A stretch of DNA of 64,000 nt from Achromobacter pestifer (lineage in GTDB: Bacteria > Pseudomonadota > Gammaproteobacteria > Burkholderiales > Burkholderiaceae_B): positions 1-64,000 of the forward strand of contig NZ_CADIJX010000011.1 in assembly GCF_902859625.1 (NCBI RefSeq). Direction: 5' to 3'. Positions within the stretch are counted from its first letter, which is position 1; every line of letters begins with the position of its first letter. The position numbers and the translations under genes are program-made. Below the pieces are notes generated by a model, which was not told the DNA's origin, ran no database searches, and saw only the letters and a list, made by a program, of their open reading frames with translations. This document shows, one piece after another, positions 8,127-18,247 of the stretch.

Positions 8127-9596
8127 CTACAGCCAGCGCTCGAACATCCGCGAAAAGAACTCCATGAAACGGTCATCGGCGCCGCGATCGCGCCAGTCCT
8201 CTGGCGTGATCCGCACCGAGTCGGCCACATCACGCTGGAACAAGGCTTCCATTTCGCCTGCGAATTCTGGCCCCAACACCACGGCATTGATTTCGTAGTT
8301 CAGCGCAAAACTGCGCCAATCCATGTTGCTGGACCCCACCGTGGACCACACCCCGTCGACGACCGCCGTCTTGGCGTGCAACAAGGCGTCTCGCCTTTCG
8401 TAGAGTTTCACGCCTGCCCGCAACAGGTCGGTGTAGTGCGAACGCCCGGCATTGAACACCAGCGACGAATCGCTGAACCCCGGCAACACCAACACGACGT
8501 CCACCCCGCGCCGAGCGGCTTCCGACAACACATCGATGAAGGCAGGATCCGGCACGAAGTACGCCATCGTGATGTGGATGGACTTCTGCGCGCTTTCAAA
8601 GGCGGACATCAAGGTGAGATACACCGTGTACCCGTCGCTGCGGTCGGGCTGGTTGGCCAGGATGCGTACGCGGGTAGCGCCCACCGGCGGCGCAACATAG
8701 TCGCCGCCGCCTGCGATCGGCTCGTCCGATTGCGACGCCCAGCCCGCCTGGATGACCTGTTCCAACTGCGCCACCGCCGGACCTTCGATGCGCAGATGCG
8801 TATCGCGCCACGGCGCCGCCTTCGCGTCGCCTTCGGCCTGCCCGCCGCCTCGCCCCCCGCTTGATCCTGAACCCGATCCGGTCCCTGGCGAAGATTCGTA
8901 CACGCTACTGACATTGATGCCGCCCAGATAGCCCACCTTGCCATCCACGACCAGCACCTTGCGATGGTTGCGCTGGTTCGGCGACCAGCCTGCTCGTCCG
9001 CTGGCCGGATTGACGGGGTTGAACACCGCGACTTGCACGCCCGCGTCGCGCAGGCGCTGAAACAGCGCGTCGGGCGTCTTGAGCGTGCCCACGGCGTCCA
9101 CCATCAAGGCCACCTTGGCCCCACGGTTGCGTGCCGCGATCAATGCCTCGGCAAACCGGGCGCCCTCGGCGTCATCGTCGAAAATGTAGGTTTCCATGTG
9201 CACGTATCGGCGTGCCTGCCCAATGGACTGCAACATCGCCTGATAGGTGCTCGGGCCGTCCGCCAATAGCCGGACACGATTGCCGGCCGACAGCGGCGTA
9301 CCGCTGACAGCTTGCTCGACGGCCAGATGGCGCGCGAGGAAATCGTCCTTGGGAGTCTTGGGGTCCGCCGCGATGCCTTGCCCGCGGCGATAGCTGTCAC
9401 GAGCCGCATCCGCTGACAGGCCCGCCTGAGCTTTGCGCGCCTCGCGCTCTTGCGCGTCCGGCACGCTGGCGCACGCCGCCAACATGGCGGCAGCGCAAGC
9501 CAGCATCAGTGTTTGCGCCCAACGGCGCGCGCCGGGCAACCATGAGGCCGTGCCCGATCGCGATCCGATCCGGCCCGTGGCCGGGGGCGGCCTCAT
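8127..9596 (-). CDS. Phospholipase D / cardiolipin synthase-type lipoprotein
   Basis: The 489-residue protein has two HKD catalytic motifs, HRKVLVVD in the first half and HAKTAVVD near the C-terminus, so it belongs to the phospholipase D superfamily and resembles ClsB/ClsC cardiolipin synthases. The N-terminus is a basic stretch, a hydrophobic segment and the lipobox LAAC, which predicts a lipid-anchored envelope protein instead of the usual transmembrane form. A Gly/Ser-rich linker follows the first HKD motif. It could make cardiolipin or hydrolyse phospholipids. The downstream gene in the reverse direction, 12 bp before its start, is a DUF883 gene, so the two may be co-transcribed. Confidence 0.87.
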   Translation of the reverse strand: MRPPPATGRIGSRSGTASWLPGARRWAQTLMLACAAAMLAACASVPDAQEREARKAQAGLSADAARDSYRRGQGIAADPKTPKDDFLARHLAVEQAVSGTPLSAGNRVRLLADGPSTYQAMLQSIGQARRYVHMETYIFDDDAEGARFAEALIAARNRGAKVALMVDAVGTLKTPDALFQRLRDAGVQVAVFNPVNPASGRAGWSPNQRNHRKVLVVDGKVGYLGGINVSSVYESSPGTGSGSGSSGGRGGGQAEGDAKAAPWRDTHLRIEGPAVAQLEQVIQAGWASQSDEPIAGGGDYVAPPVGATRVRILANQPDRSDGYTVYLTLMSAFESAQKSIHITMAYFVPDPAFIDVLSEAARRGVDVVLVLPGFSDSSLVFNAGRSHYTDLLRAGVKLYERRDALLHAKTAVVDGVWSTVGSSNMDWRSFALNYEINAVVLGPEFAGEMEALFQRDVADSVRITPEDWRDRGADDRFMEFFSRMFERWL

Positions 9597-9608
9597 GGCG
9601 AAAGCGGC

Positions 9609-9941
9609 TTAACGCCTGCCGCCCGCCACCAGGCAGCCCAACAAGGCGCCGACCAATGCCGCCACGCCAACGGACTTCCACGCATTCTCATGCACGTACT
9701 CGTCCGCATAGGCCGTGGCACGACGGGCGCGCTCACGCGCCACGCCTTCCCAATCGCCCGCCTGCTCGCGTGCGTCTGCCAATTGCTGCTTCAGTCGCGC
9801 ACGGGCCGATTCGATTTCGGAGCCGGTATAAGAAGCCGTCGAACGCAAGAGATCTTCCGTCCCGGCAAGCAGCTCATGGAAGCTGTCGTTGACCCGGTCG
9901 CGATGCAAAGCCATCTCAGCGCGTTGGTTCTTTCGATTCAT
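9609..9941 (-). CDS. DUF883 (ElaB/YqjD-type) membrane-anchored protein
   Basis: The 110-residue protein has a charged, mostly helical N-terminal part with a long amphipathic stretch and a single C-terminal membrane segment (SVGVAALVGALLGCLVAGG) with the glycine pattern of the ElaB/YqjD/YgaM family. E. coli members sit in the inner membrane and bind inactive ribosomes in stationary phase. The start at 9941 follows AAGGAGCGACT. The phospholipase D gene lies 12 bp downstream, which fits a stress- or envelope-related operon. Confidence 0.85.
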   Translation of the reverse strand: MNRKNQRAEMALHRDRVNDSFHELLAGTEDLLRSTASYTGSEIESARARLKQQLADAREQAGDWEGVARERARRATAYADEYVHENAWKSVGVAALVGALLGCLVAGGRR

Positions 9942-10272
9942 AGTCGCTCCTTGTGAAGATTGGGCCTGTCGGCAGGCCGCCTTCCGGATGCGGTAGCGCA
10001 TCCCGGCGTCACCCGATTAGCCATGTCCCCATTGTGCCGATCATTGCCCGCCGCCGCCCGAGCTTTCGCAACCAGCCGTAAACCGATATTTCAGCGGAGC
10101 GAATCTTGCTGGGTGATTACCGGGGCCAGCCACCGTCCGTGCCCCGCGACGCATTCGATTTCGTAAAAGTCCATTGCATTCAGCGGCTTAGCGCTTGACA
10201 GCGGAACCCCCCTAGCCGCCACAATAGCCCTTTGCAATGCGCTTCAACCGCCTGGAAAAAGGAAGTGAACGC
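9942..10272. other. Gene-free divergent promoter region (DUF883 / egtD)
   Basis: This 331-bp gap separates the minus-strand DUF883 gene from egtD. I see no ORF with a ribosome binding site in it. It holds the candidate egtD promoter at 10195-10225 and otherwise no clear repeat or structured element. Confidence 0.6.
10195..10225 (+). promoter_or_regulatory. Candidate egtD promoter
   Basis: A perfect TTGACA -35 box (10195-10200) is followed after 19 bp by CACAAT (10220-10225). The spacing is a little long for sigma70. It is the best match in the gap before egtD. Confidence 0.4.
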
Positions 10273-11250
10273 ATGGTTTCCCCTTCAGCAGTACTTGCCC
10301 ACGCCGCGCAGGAATACCAGGCGCGCCCCCCCTTGGCCCTCAGCCCCGAACAGGCCGAATTGCAAGATGGCCTGCTGGACCGTCCGGCCCACATAGACCC
10401 CAAATTCCTGTACGACGCGCTGGGTTCATCGCTGTTCACGGCCATTACCCTGCTGCCCGAGTACTATCCCACGCGCTGCGAAACCGAAATCTTCCAGCGC
10501 CACGGGCAAGACATTGCCCGGCATATCGGGCCGGTGCAGTCGATGATCGACCTGGGCGCAGGCGACTGCGTCAAGGCCGAGCGGCTGTTCGCCAGCTTGC
10601 GGCCACGCCACTACATCCCCATCGATATCTCTGCCGACTATCTGCAAACCGCCGTCAGGCGCCTGAAGCTTTCTTATCCTGACTTGCAAGTCACGGCGAT
10701 CGGGCAGGACTTCTCGCAGGCGCTTGCCTTGCCTGCCGTCATTTCTACCGAGCAGCGGCTGTTTTTCTACCCAGGCTCCAGCATCGGCAACCTCAGCCCC
10801 GACGACGCGCATGCCATGCTGCAACGCATCCGCGCGCAATGCGACGGCGGCGGCTTGCTGGTGGGCGTGGACCGGGTCAAGCCCAGACAGGTCCTGGAGC
10901 CCGCCTACGACGATGCGCTGCACTTGACCGCCGCGTTCAATCTGAACCTGCTGCGCCATGTCAACCGAGTGCTGGACGCTGATTTCAATGTGGACGACTG
11001 GCGCCATGTCGCGCTGTACAACAGCGCCCGCTCCCGCATCGAAATGCACTTGGAAGCACAACGCCCCCTGCACGTGGCCTGGCCCGGCGGTGGACGCGCA
11101 TTCCACGCAGGCGAACGCATCCACACCGAGAATTCCTACAAGTTCACGCCACACGCATTTTCCGATCTGTTGCAAAGCGCCGGGTTTCGCGACGTTGCAC
11201 ACTGGTCGGACTCACGCGGCTGGTTTTCCGTTTTCAGCGCCCGCGCCTGA
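10273..11250 (+). CDS. egtD: L-histidine N-alpha-methyltransferase EgtD
   Basis: The 325-residue protein matches EgtD, which trimethylates histidine to hercynine with three S-adenosylmethionines, the first step of ergothioneine synthesis. Visible signatures are LLPEYYPTRCE, the SAM loop IDLGAGDC, FFYPGSSIGN and the C-terminal ENSYKFTP block that contacts the histidine. An in-frame ATG at 10237 exists, but GGAAG at 10261-10265 places the start at 10273. egtB follows after 36 bp. The length is normal for the family. Confidence 0.94.
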   Translation: MVSPSAVLAHAAQEYQARPPLALSPEQAELQDGLLDRPAHIDPKFLYDALGSSLFTAITLLPEYYPTRCETEIFQRHGQDIARHIGPVQSMIDLGAGDCVKAERLFASLRPRHYIPIDISADYLQTAVRRLKLSYPDLQVTAIGQDFSQALALPAVISTEQRLFFYPGSSIGNLSPDDAHAMLQRIRAQCDGGGLLVGVDRVKPRQVLEPAYDDALHLTAAFNLNLLRHVNRVLDADFNVDDWRHVALYNSARSRIEMHLEAQRPLHVAWPGGGRAFHAGERIHTENSYKFTPHAFSDLLQSAGFRDVAHWSDSRGWFSVFSARA

Positions 11251-11286
11251 CGCGGTCGTCCCCCTCAACGCCACTGGAGGATCGCC

Positions 11287-12603
<1,317 letters not shown>

Positions 12604-12635
12604 AACCCGGCTTCCACATTTTGCATCCCCCCCGC

Positions 12636-12665
12636 TTGCACGCCAAAAAAGTTTCGTGCTAGAAT
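12636..12665 (+). promoter_or_regulatory. Promoter of tRNA-Met
   Basis: A TTGCAC -35 box (12636-12641) and a TAGAAT -10 box (12660-12665) with an 18-bp spacer lie 55 bp before the tRNA. Confidence 0.55.
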
Positions 12666-12719
12666 TTCGTTCTTCGTTGCTCAGCGCTTAAAACAAGCAC
12701 TGAACGGCGAACAAGGATT

Positions 12720-12796
12720 GGCGCATTAGCTCAGCCGGTTAGAGCGACGGAATCATAATCCGCAGGTCCCCTGTTCGAATCAGGGATGCGCCACCA
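12720..12796 (+). tRNA. tRNA-Met(CAT), probably elongator
   Basis: The acceptor stem GGCGCAT pairs with ATGCGCC, the T-arm carries GTTCGAATC and the CCA end is encoded. The anticodon loop ATCATAA has anticodon CAT. The acceptor ends on a G-C pair, unlike initiator tRNA, so it is elongator tRNA-Met; tRNA-Ile2 with a lysidine-modified CAT anticodon is the alternative. Confidence 0.9.
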
Positions 12797-12818
12797 AGAA
12801 TTTAAAGGCATTTAAAAG

Positions 12819-12847
12819 AAGGCCCTCACTACGGTGAGGGCCTTTTG
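12819..12847 (+). terminator. Terminator after tRNA-Met
   Basis: AAGGCCCTCAC (12819-12829) pairs perfectly with GTGAGGGCCTT (12834-12844) and is followed by T residues. It is also placed to stop the convergent membrane-protein gene. Confidence 0.88.
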
Positions 12848-12886
12848 CATTGCGCGGCGCGGGGATCAGCCAACTGCGCCGATCCA

Positions 12887-13798
12887 CTACACCTTACGCA
12901 ACGTGTCCCGGCGCCTGCCGCCCCACGTCGCTGCCAGGCTTGCCACGAACGCGCCGATCAGCATGGAGGCGAAGCCCCACAGCGCAAATGCGGCGGCGGC
13001 CTTGCGGGCCTTGTCGGCAGCTTCCTTGGCCTTCTGCTTGGCGTCTTCCGCGGCCTTCTTGGCGTTGGCGATCGTCTGCTCGACACGGCGCTGCGCCACG
13101 GCGGGCTCCGTGCCCGTCTGGGCGGCCACCACCTTCACCACATAGTCGCGATCTTCGGGCGTCATGTCACCGCGCGCCAAGCTCATGGCCACGATGCGAC
13201 CGACCTCCGTCCTGGCCGCGTTGCGGTCGCCGCCCGCATCGGGGCGGTCGGAACGCAGCAGCGTATCGGTGAAATAGTCGGTCGCCCGGTCCATTCCTCC
13301 GCCGCTTGCGCCCGCGGCGGCGGTGGCCGTCACCGCCGCGCCCGCCCCTGCCGCGACCGAGGCGCCGGCCTTGGCCGCGCCAGAGGCCAGCGTGGCGATC
13401 GCCGAGCCCAGCAAGGCGGCGCTCACCACCGCGCTCAGTGCCCACACGAGAAAGCCATGCGCCGTATCGCGGAAATAGACCTCATCCGAATGCACGTCCA
13501 CCCATTTCGTGCGCAAGCGCCCGGCCACGTAGCCGCCGATGCCATAGGACACGATTTGCGTGAACAGCATCCAGGCGATGATGCTGATGCCAACAGCAGG
13601 CGCCGACATCCCCTCATCCGCCCACGGCGACACCGACAGGAAGCCCAGGCCCGTTCCGCCCGCGAACAGCGCAAGCGACAACGCGGCGGCAATCACCGCC
13701 CCCGCGAACACCGCGGCCCAAGACACCGCTGAAATCGCCGATTCATGCGGCGGCACGGTGCCGCCGTACGGCTGGCTCAATGAAGATGCGTTTTCCAT
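12887..13798 (-). CDS. Membrane protein of unknown function, Ala-rich
   Basis: I do not recognise a named family. The 303-residue protein has four to five hydrophobic segments: one at about residues 22-50, one at 70-92 with a glycine-rich GIGGYVAG pattern, one around 115-140 and one near the C-terminus. Between the third and last is a soluble part with a long Lys/Ala-rich helical stretch (KKAAEDAKQKAKEAADKARK) that probably forms a coiled coil. The start ATG at 13798 follows AAGGAATCACC. It heads a series of small minus-strand genes of unknown function, possibly linked to envelope stress. Confidence 0.72.
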   Translation of the reverse strand: MENASSLSQPYGGTVPPHESAISAVSWAAVFAGAVIAAALSLALFAGGTGLGFLSVSPWADEGMSAPAVGISIIAWMLFTQIVSYGIGGYVAGRLRTKWVDVHSDEVYFRDTAHGFLVWALSAVVSAALLGSAIATLASGAAKAGASVAAGAGAAVTATAAAGASGGGMDRATDYFTDTLLRSDRPDAGGDRNAARTEVGRIVAMSLARGDMTPEDRDYVVKVVAAQTGTEPAVAQRRVEQTIANAKKAAEDAKQKAKEAADKARKAAAAFALWGFASMLIGAFVASLAATWGGRRRDTLRKV

Positions 13799-13879
13799 GG
13801 TGATTCCTTATTGATTGTTTTGTCGCGACGGCCGCAGGCCACTCCCAGGCCGGCAACGAGTCGGGAAACGACAGGCACG

Positions 13880-13954
13880 TCAGTGCCAGAAAAGCGCCAG
13901 CAGGATGATGATGGGAATAGGCACGCCAAGCAGCCATAGCAAGATGGAACGCAT
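13880..13954 (-). CDS. 24-residue hydrophobic membrane peptide
   Basis: The frame encodes 24 residues, almost wholly a single membrane segment with a central PIPII motif (begins MRSILLWLL, ends LALFWH). GAGGAG lies 6 bp before the ATG at 13954, which supports translation. I recall similar peptides of this length in other proteobacteria but cannot name a family. It lies between the large membrane protein and the Pro/Asp-rich gene, all in the same direction. The role is unknown; peptides of this size often bind or regulate larger membrane proteins. Confidence 0.65.
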   Translation of the reverse strand: MRSILLWLLGVPIPIIILLALFWH

Positions 13955-14000
13955 AACGGACTCCTCATGGTTGTCATTGCATTGCGTCGACGCCAAGCAA

Positions 14001-14192
14001 TCAGGCCAGGTCGATTGCGCCAGGCAGGCGCGGGTCGGGCGCGGGGGGTGTGGGATCGTGAGCCGGCGGATCATCGGGCGGCTGATTCGGATCCGGCAAC
14101 GGATCATCCGGCGGCAGATTGCCGGGTAGCGAGGGATCGTCCGGCGACAGGTCGTCTGGCAAGCCGGGTTCTCGATGCGGGGATGGGGTCAT
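14001..14192 (-). CDS. Small Pro/Asp-rich low-complexity protein
   Basis: The 63-residue protein consists mainly of proline, aspartate and leucine in imperfect repeats of PDDP/LPPDDP type and has no hydrophobic segment. GGAGGAG lies at a good distance from the ATG at 14192, so the gene is probably real. The repeats are visible in the DNA as repeated CGGATCATCCGGCGG-like units. It should be intrinsically disordered and acidic. Function unknown. Confidence 0.6.
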   Translation of the reverse strand: MTPSPHREPGLPDDLSPDDPSLPGNLPPDDPLPDPNQPPDDPPAHDPTPPAPDPRLPGAIDLA

Positions 14193-14277
14193 GGTGTGCT
14201 CCTCCGGCGCCAAGCGCGCCGCCCGCCTTACAGCAATTGGCGTTCCCGGTGCAGCACATTGCTTCGCCAAGATGCGA

Positions 14278-14301
14278 AAAAGCCCTCATATGAGGGCTTT
14301 T
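14278..14301. terminator. Bidirectional terminator hairpin
   Basis: A perfect 24-bp palindrome AAAAGCCCTCAT/ATGAGGGCTTTT lies just after the stop codon of the 83-residue gene. It has T runs on both strands, so it can end transcription in both directions. Confidence 0.85.
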
Positions 14302-14325
14302 CATGCGTGCCCGGCAACGCCGGGA

Positions 14326-14577
14326 TCAAGGCTTGGTCTTGTCTTCCTTGACCATGGCAAGGCCATTTATGCCATCACTACCCAGAAATGCCATCACGGC
14401 GGCCTTGCCGGCGGTAGAAGCTTCGTCCTGACTCCCATAGCGCCGTTCTGAATAATTGGTGCTGTGCACATTACCCGTTTCGGGATCAAGCAAGGTGATG
14501 ATCCACGCGAACTCGCCTGGCATCAGTTGCCTGACCTGTAGCGTGGCACGTGTGCCGGGGCGCAATCTATGCGGCAT
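14326..14577 (-). CDS. Hypothetical 83-residue protein
   Basis: I do not recognise a family. The protein is soluble, with a basic N-terminus (MPHRLRPGTRATLQVR) and a central block WIITLLDPETG followed by NYSERRYGSQDEA. The start at 14577 has AAAGG about 8 bp upstream, and a terminator follows the stop codon directly, so it looks like a complete single-gene unit. Confidence 0.65.
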   Translation of the reverse strand: MPHRLRPGTRATLQVRQLMPGEFAWIITLLDPETGNVHSTNYSERRYGSQDEASTAGKAAVMAFLGSDGINGLAMVKEDKTKP

Positions 14578-14837
14578 CTAGCAGCCTTTTGATTGATGGG
14601 ATGCCGCCATCGTAGCGCAAACTGGCCCGCCGCCCTGATCACGCCAAACACCGTTTGGAATGCTGCGGACGCACATGATTCCATGCTGCACACCCTGCGG
14701 CAAAAACGCCACACCCTCCAGTTTGCGCCAGGAAAACCCTAGGGTTCAGTCCGCAAATACAGGCGCACAATCAGTACAAACATATAGACCGCACAAGCGG
14801 CGCCGCAGCCCTTTAATCAGGCGAGGACGGAGACAAC

Positions 14838-15029
14838 ATGACTTATGTAGCAGTGGTTATCAGCTGTTTGATGGTTATGGGTATCGTCGCGTTGGTGATT
14901 CAAACGATTCAAAGCGCAGGGCCCGAGCCCTGGCTGAAGATATCGGCGGCGATTGTCAGTTCAACCTTTGCTTCGCTTTTATTGATTCCACTGGGCTACG
15001 CGGTCGCTCAGACCATGCTGATCGACTGA
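14838..15029 (+). CDS. Small two-segment membrane protein
   Basis: The 63-residue protein has two hydrophobic segments (about residues 3-24 and 36-57) joined by a short polar loop around GPEPW. A GGACGGAGACAAC ribosome binding site precedes the ATG. I do not recognise the family. It stands alone and is convergent with yddG. Confidence 0.62.
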   Translation: MTYVAVVISCLMVMGIVALVIQTIQSAGPEPWLKISAAIVSSTFASLLLIPLGYAVAQTMLID

Positions 15030-15059
15030 TGCCGCCGCTTTCCCGGCAACTCGCCAGAG

Positions 15060-15968
15060 CTACCCGCCTCGGGCGGGTTTGCCGCGTGTCGCCGCCCAGC
15101 ACAACAATGAACCAGCGGTGACCATCGCCACGCCTTGCCAGAATGATGGGGTCAGGCGGGTCGACAGCCACACGGCTGCGAAGAAGGTGGACAGCACAGG
15201 GGTGAAGTAGGACGCCGTGGCCAATAAGGTCAGGTTGCCTTTCAGTATTCCCACGTTCCACAGTGCATAACCGGCCGCCATCGCGCCGCCGGTGACGCAC
15301 AGTTCAAGCGTGGCGGGTCCCGTAAATACCATCGCCGGCTCGGCGCTCAGAAAATACTTGATCCACAACGCCCCCGCAGTCAGCATGAAAAACAGCGCGA
15401 CGCCATTTTTGCCGTCGGCGAATCGCTTTGTCACGTTGCAATAAACGGCCCAGATAATGGCGCCACTGAATGCCAATCCATAACTCAAGGGGTTGCTCGA
15501 CACATTGGCCAACGTGCGTTCCCACGACAGCCCGCCCGATCCGCCCACGACCCAGACTATGCCGCAAATCGACAGCAAGATCCCCGGTACCACCCAGGCG
15601 TTGGCCCGCTGGCCGTTGATGATGATCGCCAGCACCACCGTCAGGCATGGCCAGAGATAGTTGACGATGCCAAGCTCGATCGCCTGCCCGCGGTCAAGCG
15701 CAAAGCCCAGCGACAGCGACAGACAGATCTCGTAGGCGACGAACAACAGACTGCCCACGATGAGATAACGCGGGGGGAAGGTCCGCCACTTTGGAAAGCC
15801 CAGCAAACAAACCAGAAAACCTGAACCCACCGTATAAATGAGCGCCGCGCCGCCAATGGCGCCGAAGCTCTCGCTGACGCCGCGGATCAGGCCGACAACC
15901 GTGCCCCACAGCGCAATCGCCAGTAAACCCAGGATAGTGGCCGTATTCCGGCCAGGAGAAATTTGCAT
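15060..15968 (-). CDS. yddG: YddG-type aromatic amino acid / DMT exporter
   Basis: The 302-residue inner-membrane protein has ten membrane segments and closely resembles YddG of the DMT superfamily, which exports aromatic amino acids. Visible YddG-like blocks are LLAIALWGTVVGLIRGVSE at the N-terminus, IVNYLWPCLTVVLA in the middle and ATASYFTPVLSTFFAAVWL near the end. Its presence fits the aromatic amino acid regulation seen 31 kb away, although there is no direct link. It is a single gene. Confidence 0.85.
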   Translation of the reverse strand: MQISPGRNTATILGLLAIALWGTVVGLIRGVSESFGAIGGAALIYTVGSGFLVCLLGFPKWRTFPPRYLIVGSLLFVAYEICLSLSLGFALDRGQAIELGIVNYLWPCLTVVLAIIINGQRANAWVVPGILLSICGIVWVVGGSGGLSWERTLANVSSNPLSYGLAFSGAIIWAVYCNVTKRFADGKNGVALFFMLTAGALWIKYFLSAEPAMVFTGPATLELCVTGGAMAAGYALWNVGILKGNLTLLATASYFTPVLSTFFAAVWLSTRLTPSFWQGVAMVTAGSLLCWAATRGKPARGG

Positions 15969-16147
15969 TACCGTTCCGCATGCTTGTTACTGCTCGTCAC
16001 CTTGGCTATCGCGGCCGGGCGCGGGATCAGCCGGGCAGTTTAGCGAATACCGGACGCGAACGTAGTGACCTGCCGGCATGGGGGGAAGATCCCTGCCAAA
16101 GCGCGACATACCCACCGAAACGTTGAAGAAGAGGGAGTAGCATCCGC

Positions 16148-16399
16148 ATGGCCATTTCCATACGCAGATTGAGCGACGTGCTCGCCAGCACAGAGTCGGG
16201 CAGGCTTTATCGGATAGAAGTTTTCTTGCAAGCGGACGACCCGGGAACCGCGGACCCACCGCCGCCCGCCACGCGCTACATCCTCAGAACCTCGGAAGGA
16301 GAGCGCGTCGTTGCCTTGGGCGAAAAGCGATATCGCCTGATATCTGGCGAAGTGCTGACGGCCCTGGCCCCGCAACAGCCCCCTCGCCCAGATGCCTGA
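16148..16399 (+). CDS. Hypothetical 83-residue protein
   Basis: No known domain is recognised. The 83-residue protein is soluble, with an N-terminal MAISIRRLSDVLASTESGRLYRIEVF and a proline-rich loop (DPPPPATRY). GGGAG lies about 11 bp before the ATG. It is convergent with the diguanylate cyclase gene, 15 bp away. Confidence 0.6.
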   Translation: MAISIRRLSDVLASTESGRLYRIEVFLQADDPGTADPPPPATRYILRTSEGERVVALGEKRYRLISGEVLTALAPQQPPRPDA

Positions 16400-16414
16400 C
16401 GCACCCGCACGGCA

Positions 16415-17989
16415 TCACAGATCCGACGCCACCCGTCGCTTGCCCTGCCCCTTGGCCTTGTAAAGCGCCACATCGGCACGTTCCAGCAATTGCAGCATCG
16501 TGATGCCGGAATCCGGATAGACAGCGATGCCCACGCTGGCCGATACGGCAACACGGATATTCGGATAGGGCAGCGACAGGCTCTCGACCAGCGCTTCGGC
16601 CACCACTTGGGCGTTTTCCCGGCCGACTCCCATCAATAGGACCGCGAATTCATCACCGCCCAGGCGGGCTGCCACGTCGGACACCCGGATCGCACGAGCC
16701 ATGCGATCCGCGGCTTCCTTCAAGACCGTATCGCCGGCGGCGTGGCCATGCAGGTCATTGACGGCCTTGAACCCGTCCAGGTCGATCGCCAGAATGGCGA
16801 ACGATTCGCCGCTACGCTGGGCCACGGCCAGCTCACGCAGGATCAGTTCGCCAAACAGCACCCGGTTGCACAATCCGGTCAGTGGATCGTAGTGCGCCAG
16901 ATGCTGGGCATGCGCCAGCATGCGTGAAGCCTGCAACAGCGCCGTGCCGACCTCTTCGGCCTCTTTGACGCGGGTGCCCGGCAATTCGACGGTACGGCCT
17001 TCACCCAGCGCCAGCGCGGGACCGACCAGGCCCTGCACCGCCGAGGTCAGACGGCTGGCCAGGCGCAAGGCCAGCCACAGCCCCAGGCCAAACGCGAACG
17101 CGGTGCCCAACGCCAGCCAGGCGATGGACCGGTACAGGTCTGTCGTCAGCAGGGTCATGGGCGCACCCGCGGCAACCGTCCAGCCTGATAGCGCCGATCG
17201 ACTGAACGCGGTATAGACCGGTGTGCCTTCCTTGGTGGTCGACTCCAGCGCTCCCTCGCTTTCCTGCTGCACCGCCTGGGCCAGGGTGGGAACCGCCTTT
17301 TGCCCCACGAACTTCGCGGCATCGCGAGTGCGCGCAACGATGGTCCCCGAATTGTCCAACACCGCTGCCACCCATCCGTCCGGCAGCGCCCGCCGGCCCA
17401 GCGCATCGCCGATGCGGCTGGGCGACAGGCCCACATTCAAGCTGTAGACAACCGCATCGCCCCGCACCACCGGCACGCCCAGCGCAATCGTGGGATTGTG
17501 GCTGATCGCCCCGGTGAACAGCCCGGTCAGCACCGGCGTGCGCGTCTCGAACACTCGGTTCAAGTCCCGCGACGCGCTGCTGGTAGGCAAGGCGGTGCCA
17601 AAGGGCACCAGCGTATTGAGAACCTGGTGGCCCTCTCGATCAGTCAGGACATAGCTGTCCACGATTTGGAAACGCACGGAATCCCGCGCGCGCTGATGGA
17701 ACCCTGCCAAGTCACCGCCGATCAGGTCAGGCGACGACGCCAGCATCTGCAAACCCGCCTCGACGCCGGTCAACTCGCGGTCAAGAATGGAGGTCAGGTT
17801 GCGGGCCAGGAATATCGTGTCGCGAAAGACGCGCTCTTTCTGGATGGCATAGCTCTCGTACACAGCCACGGACGCCACGACCAGCGCCGGCGAAATACAG
17901 GTGAAAACGAGCGCCAGCAAGCCGGTTCGCATGGAATACCGGTGCTGCGGGCGACTCCGCACGCCCGCCAGGCTTTCGCCATCAGCCAT
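16415..17989 (-). CDS. Membrane diguanylate cyclase with PDC-type sensor domain
   Basis: The 524-residue protein has an N-terminal membrane segment (about residues 22-48), a periplasmic double-PDC/dCache-like sensor region, a second membrane segment near residues 285-305 and a C-terminal GGDEF domain. The active-site motif LGGDEF is intact, and the product-inhibition I-site RVSD lies five residues before it, so it should make cyclic di-GMP and be feedback inhibited. The ligand of the sensor is unknown. It is a single gene, divergent from the DUF4153 gene. Confidence 0.92.
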   Translation of the reverse strand: MADGESLAGVRSRPQHRYSMRTGLLALVFTCISPALVVASVAVYESYAIQKERVFRDTIFLARNLTSILDRELTGVEAGLQMLASSPDLIGGDLAGFHQRARDSVRFQIVDSYVLTDREGHQVLNTLVPFGTALPTSSASRDLNRVFETRTPVLTGLFTGAISHNPTIALGVPVVRGDAVVYSLNVGLSPSRIGDALGRRALPDGWVAAVLDNSGTIVARTRDAAKFVGQKAVPTLAQAVQQESEGALESTTKEGTPVYTAFSRSALSGWTVAAGAPMTLLTTDLYRSIAWLALGTAFAFGLGLWLALRLASRLTSAVQGLVGPALALGEGRTVELPGTRVKEAEEVGTALLQASRMLAHAQHLAHYDPLTGLCNRVLFGELILRELAVAQRSGESFAILAIDLDGFKAVNDLHGHAAGDTVLKEAADRMARAIRVSDVAARLGGDEFAVLLMGVGRENAQVVAEALVESLSLPYPNIRVAVSASVGIAVYPDSGITMLQLLERADVALYKAKGQGKRRVASDL

Positions 17990-18247
17990 CGCCTATTCCC
18001 CTTGGACCCATGTGCCTCCCGATATGCCCTTCCCGGACGTACGCCGGGAATGAAATTCAGAAATTATTGCAGAACTCCGCAAACGCACAATCGGCGCACA
18101 GAAGCCATTTTCTGACGCTGTAACGCCTTTTTGGCAAACCATATCGCGTCCCCAATTTACTCTCAAAATTTCGGCTCGGCGACGATTTCCTGACAGATCG
18201 ATACGCTTGGCAATCTGTATTGATGGCAGGTTGCTACTATCGCCGCC

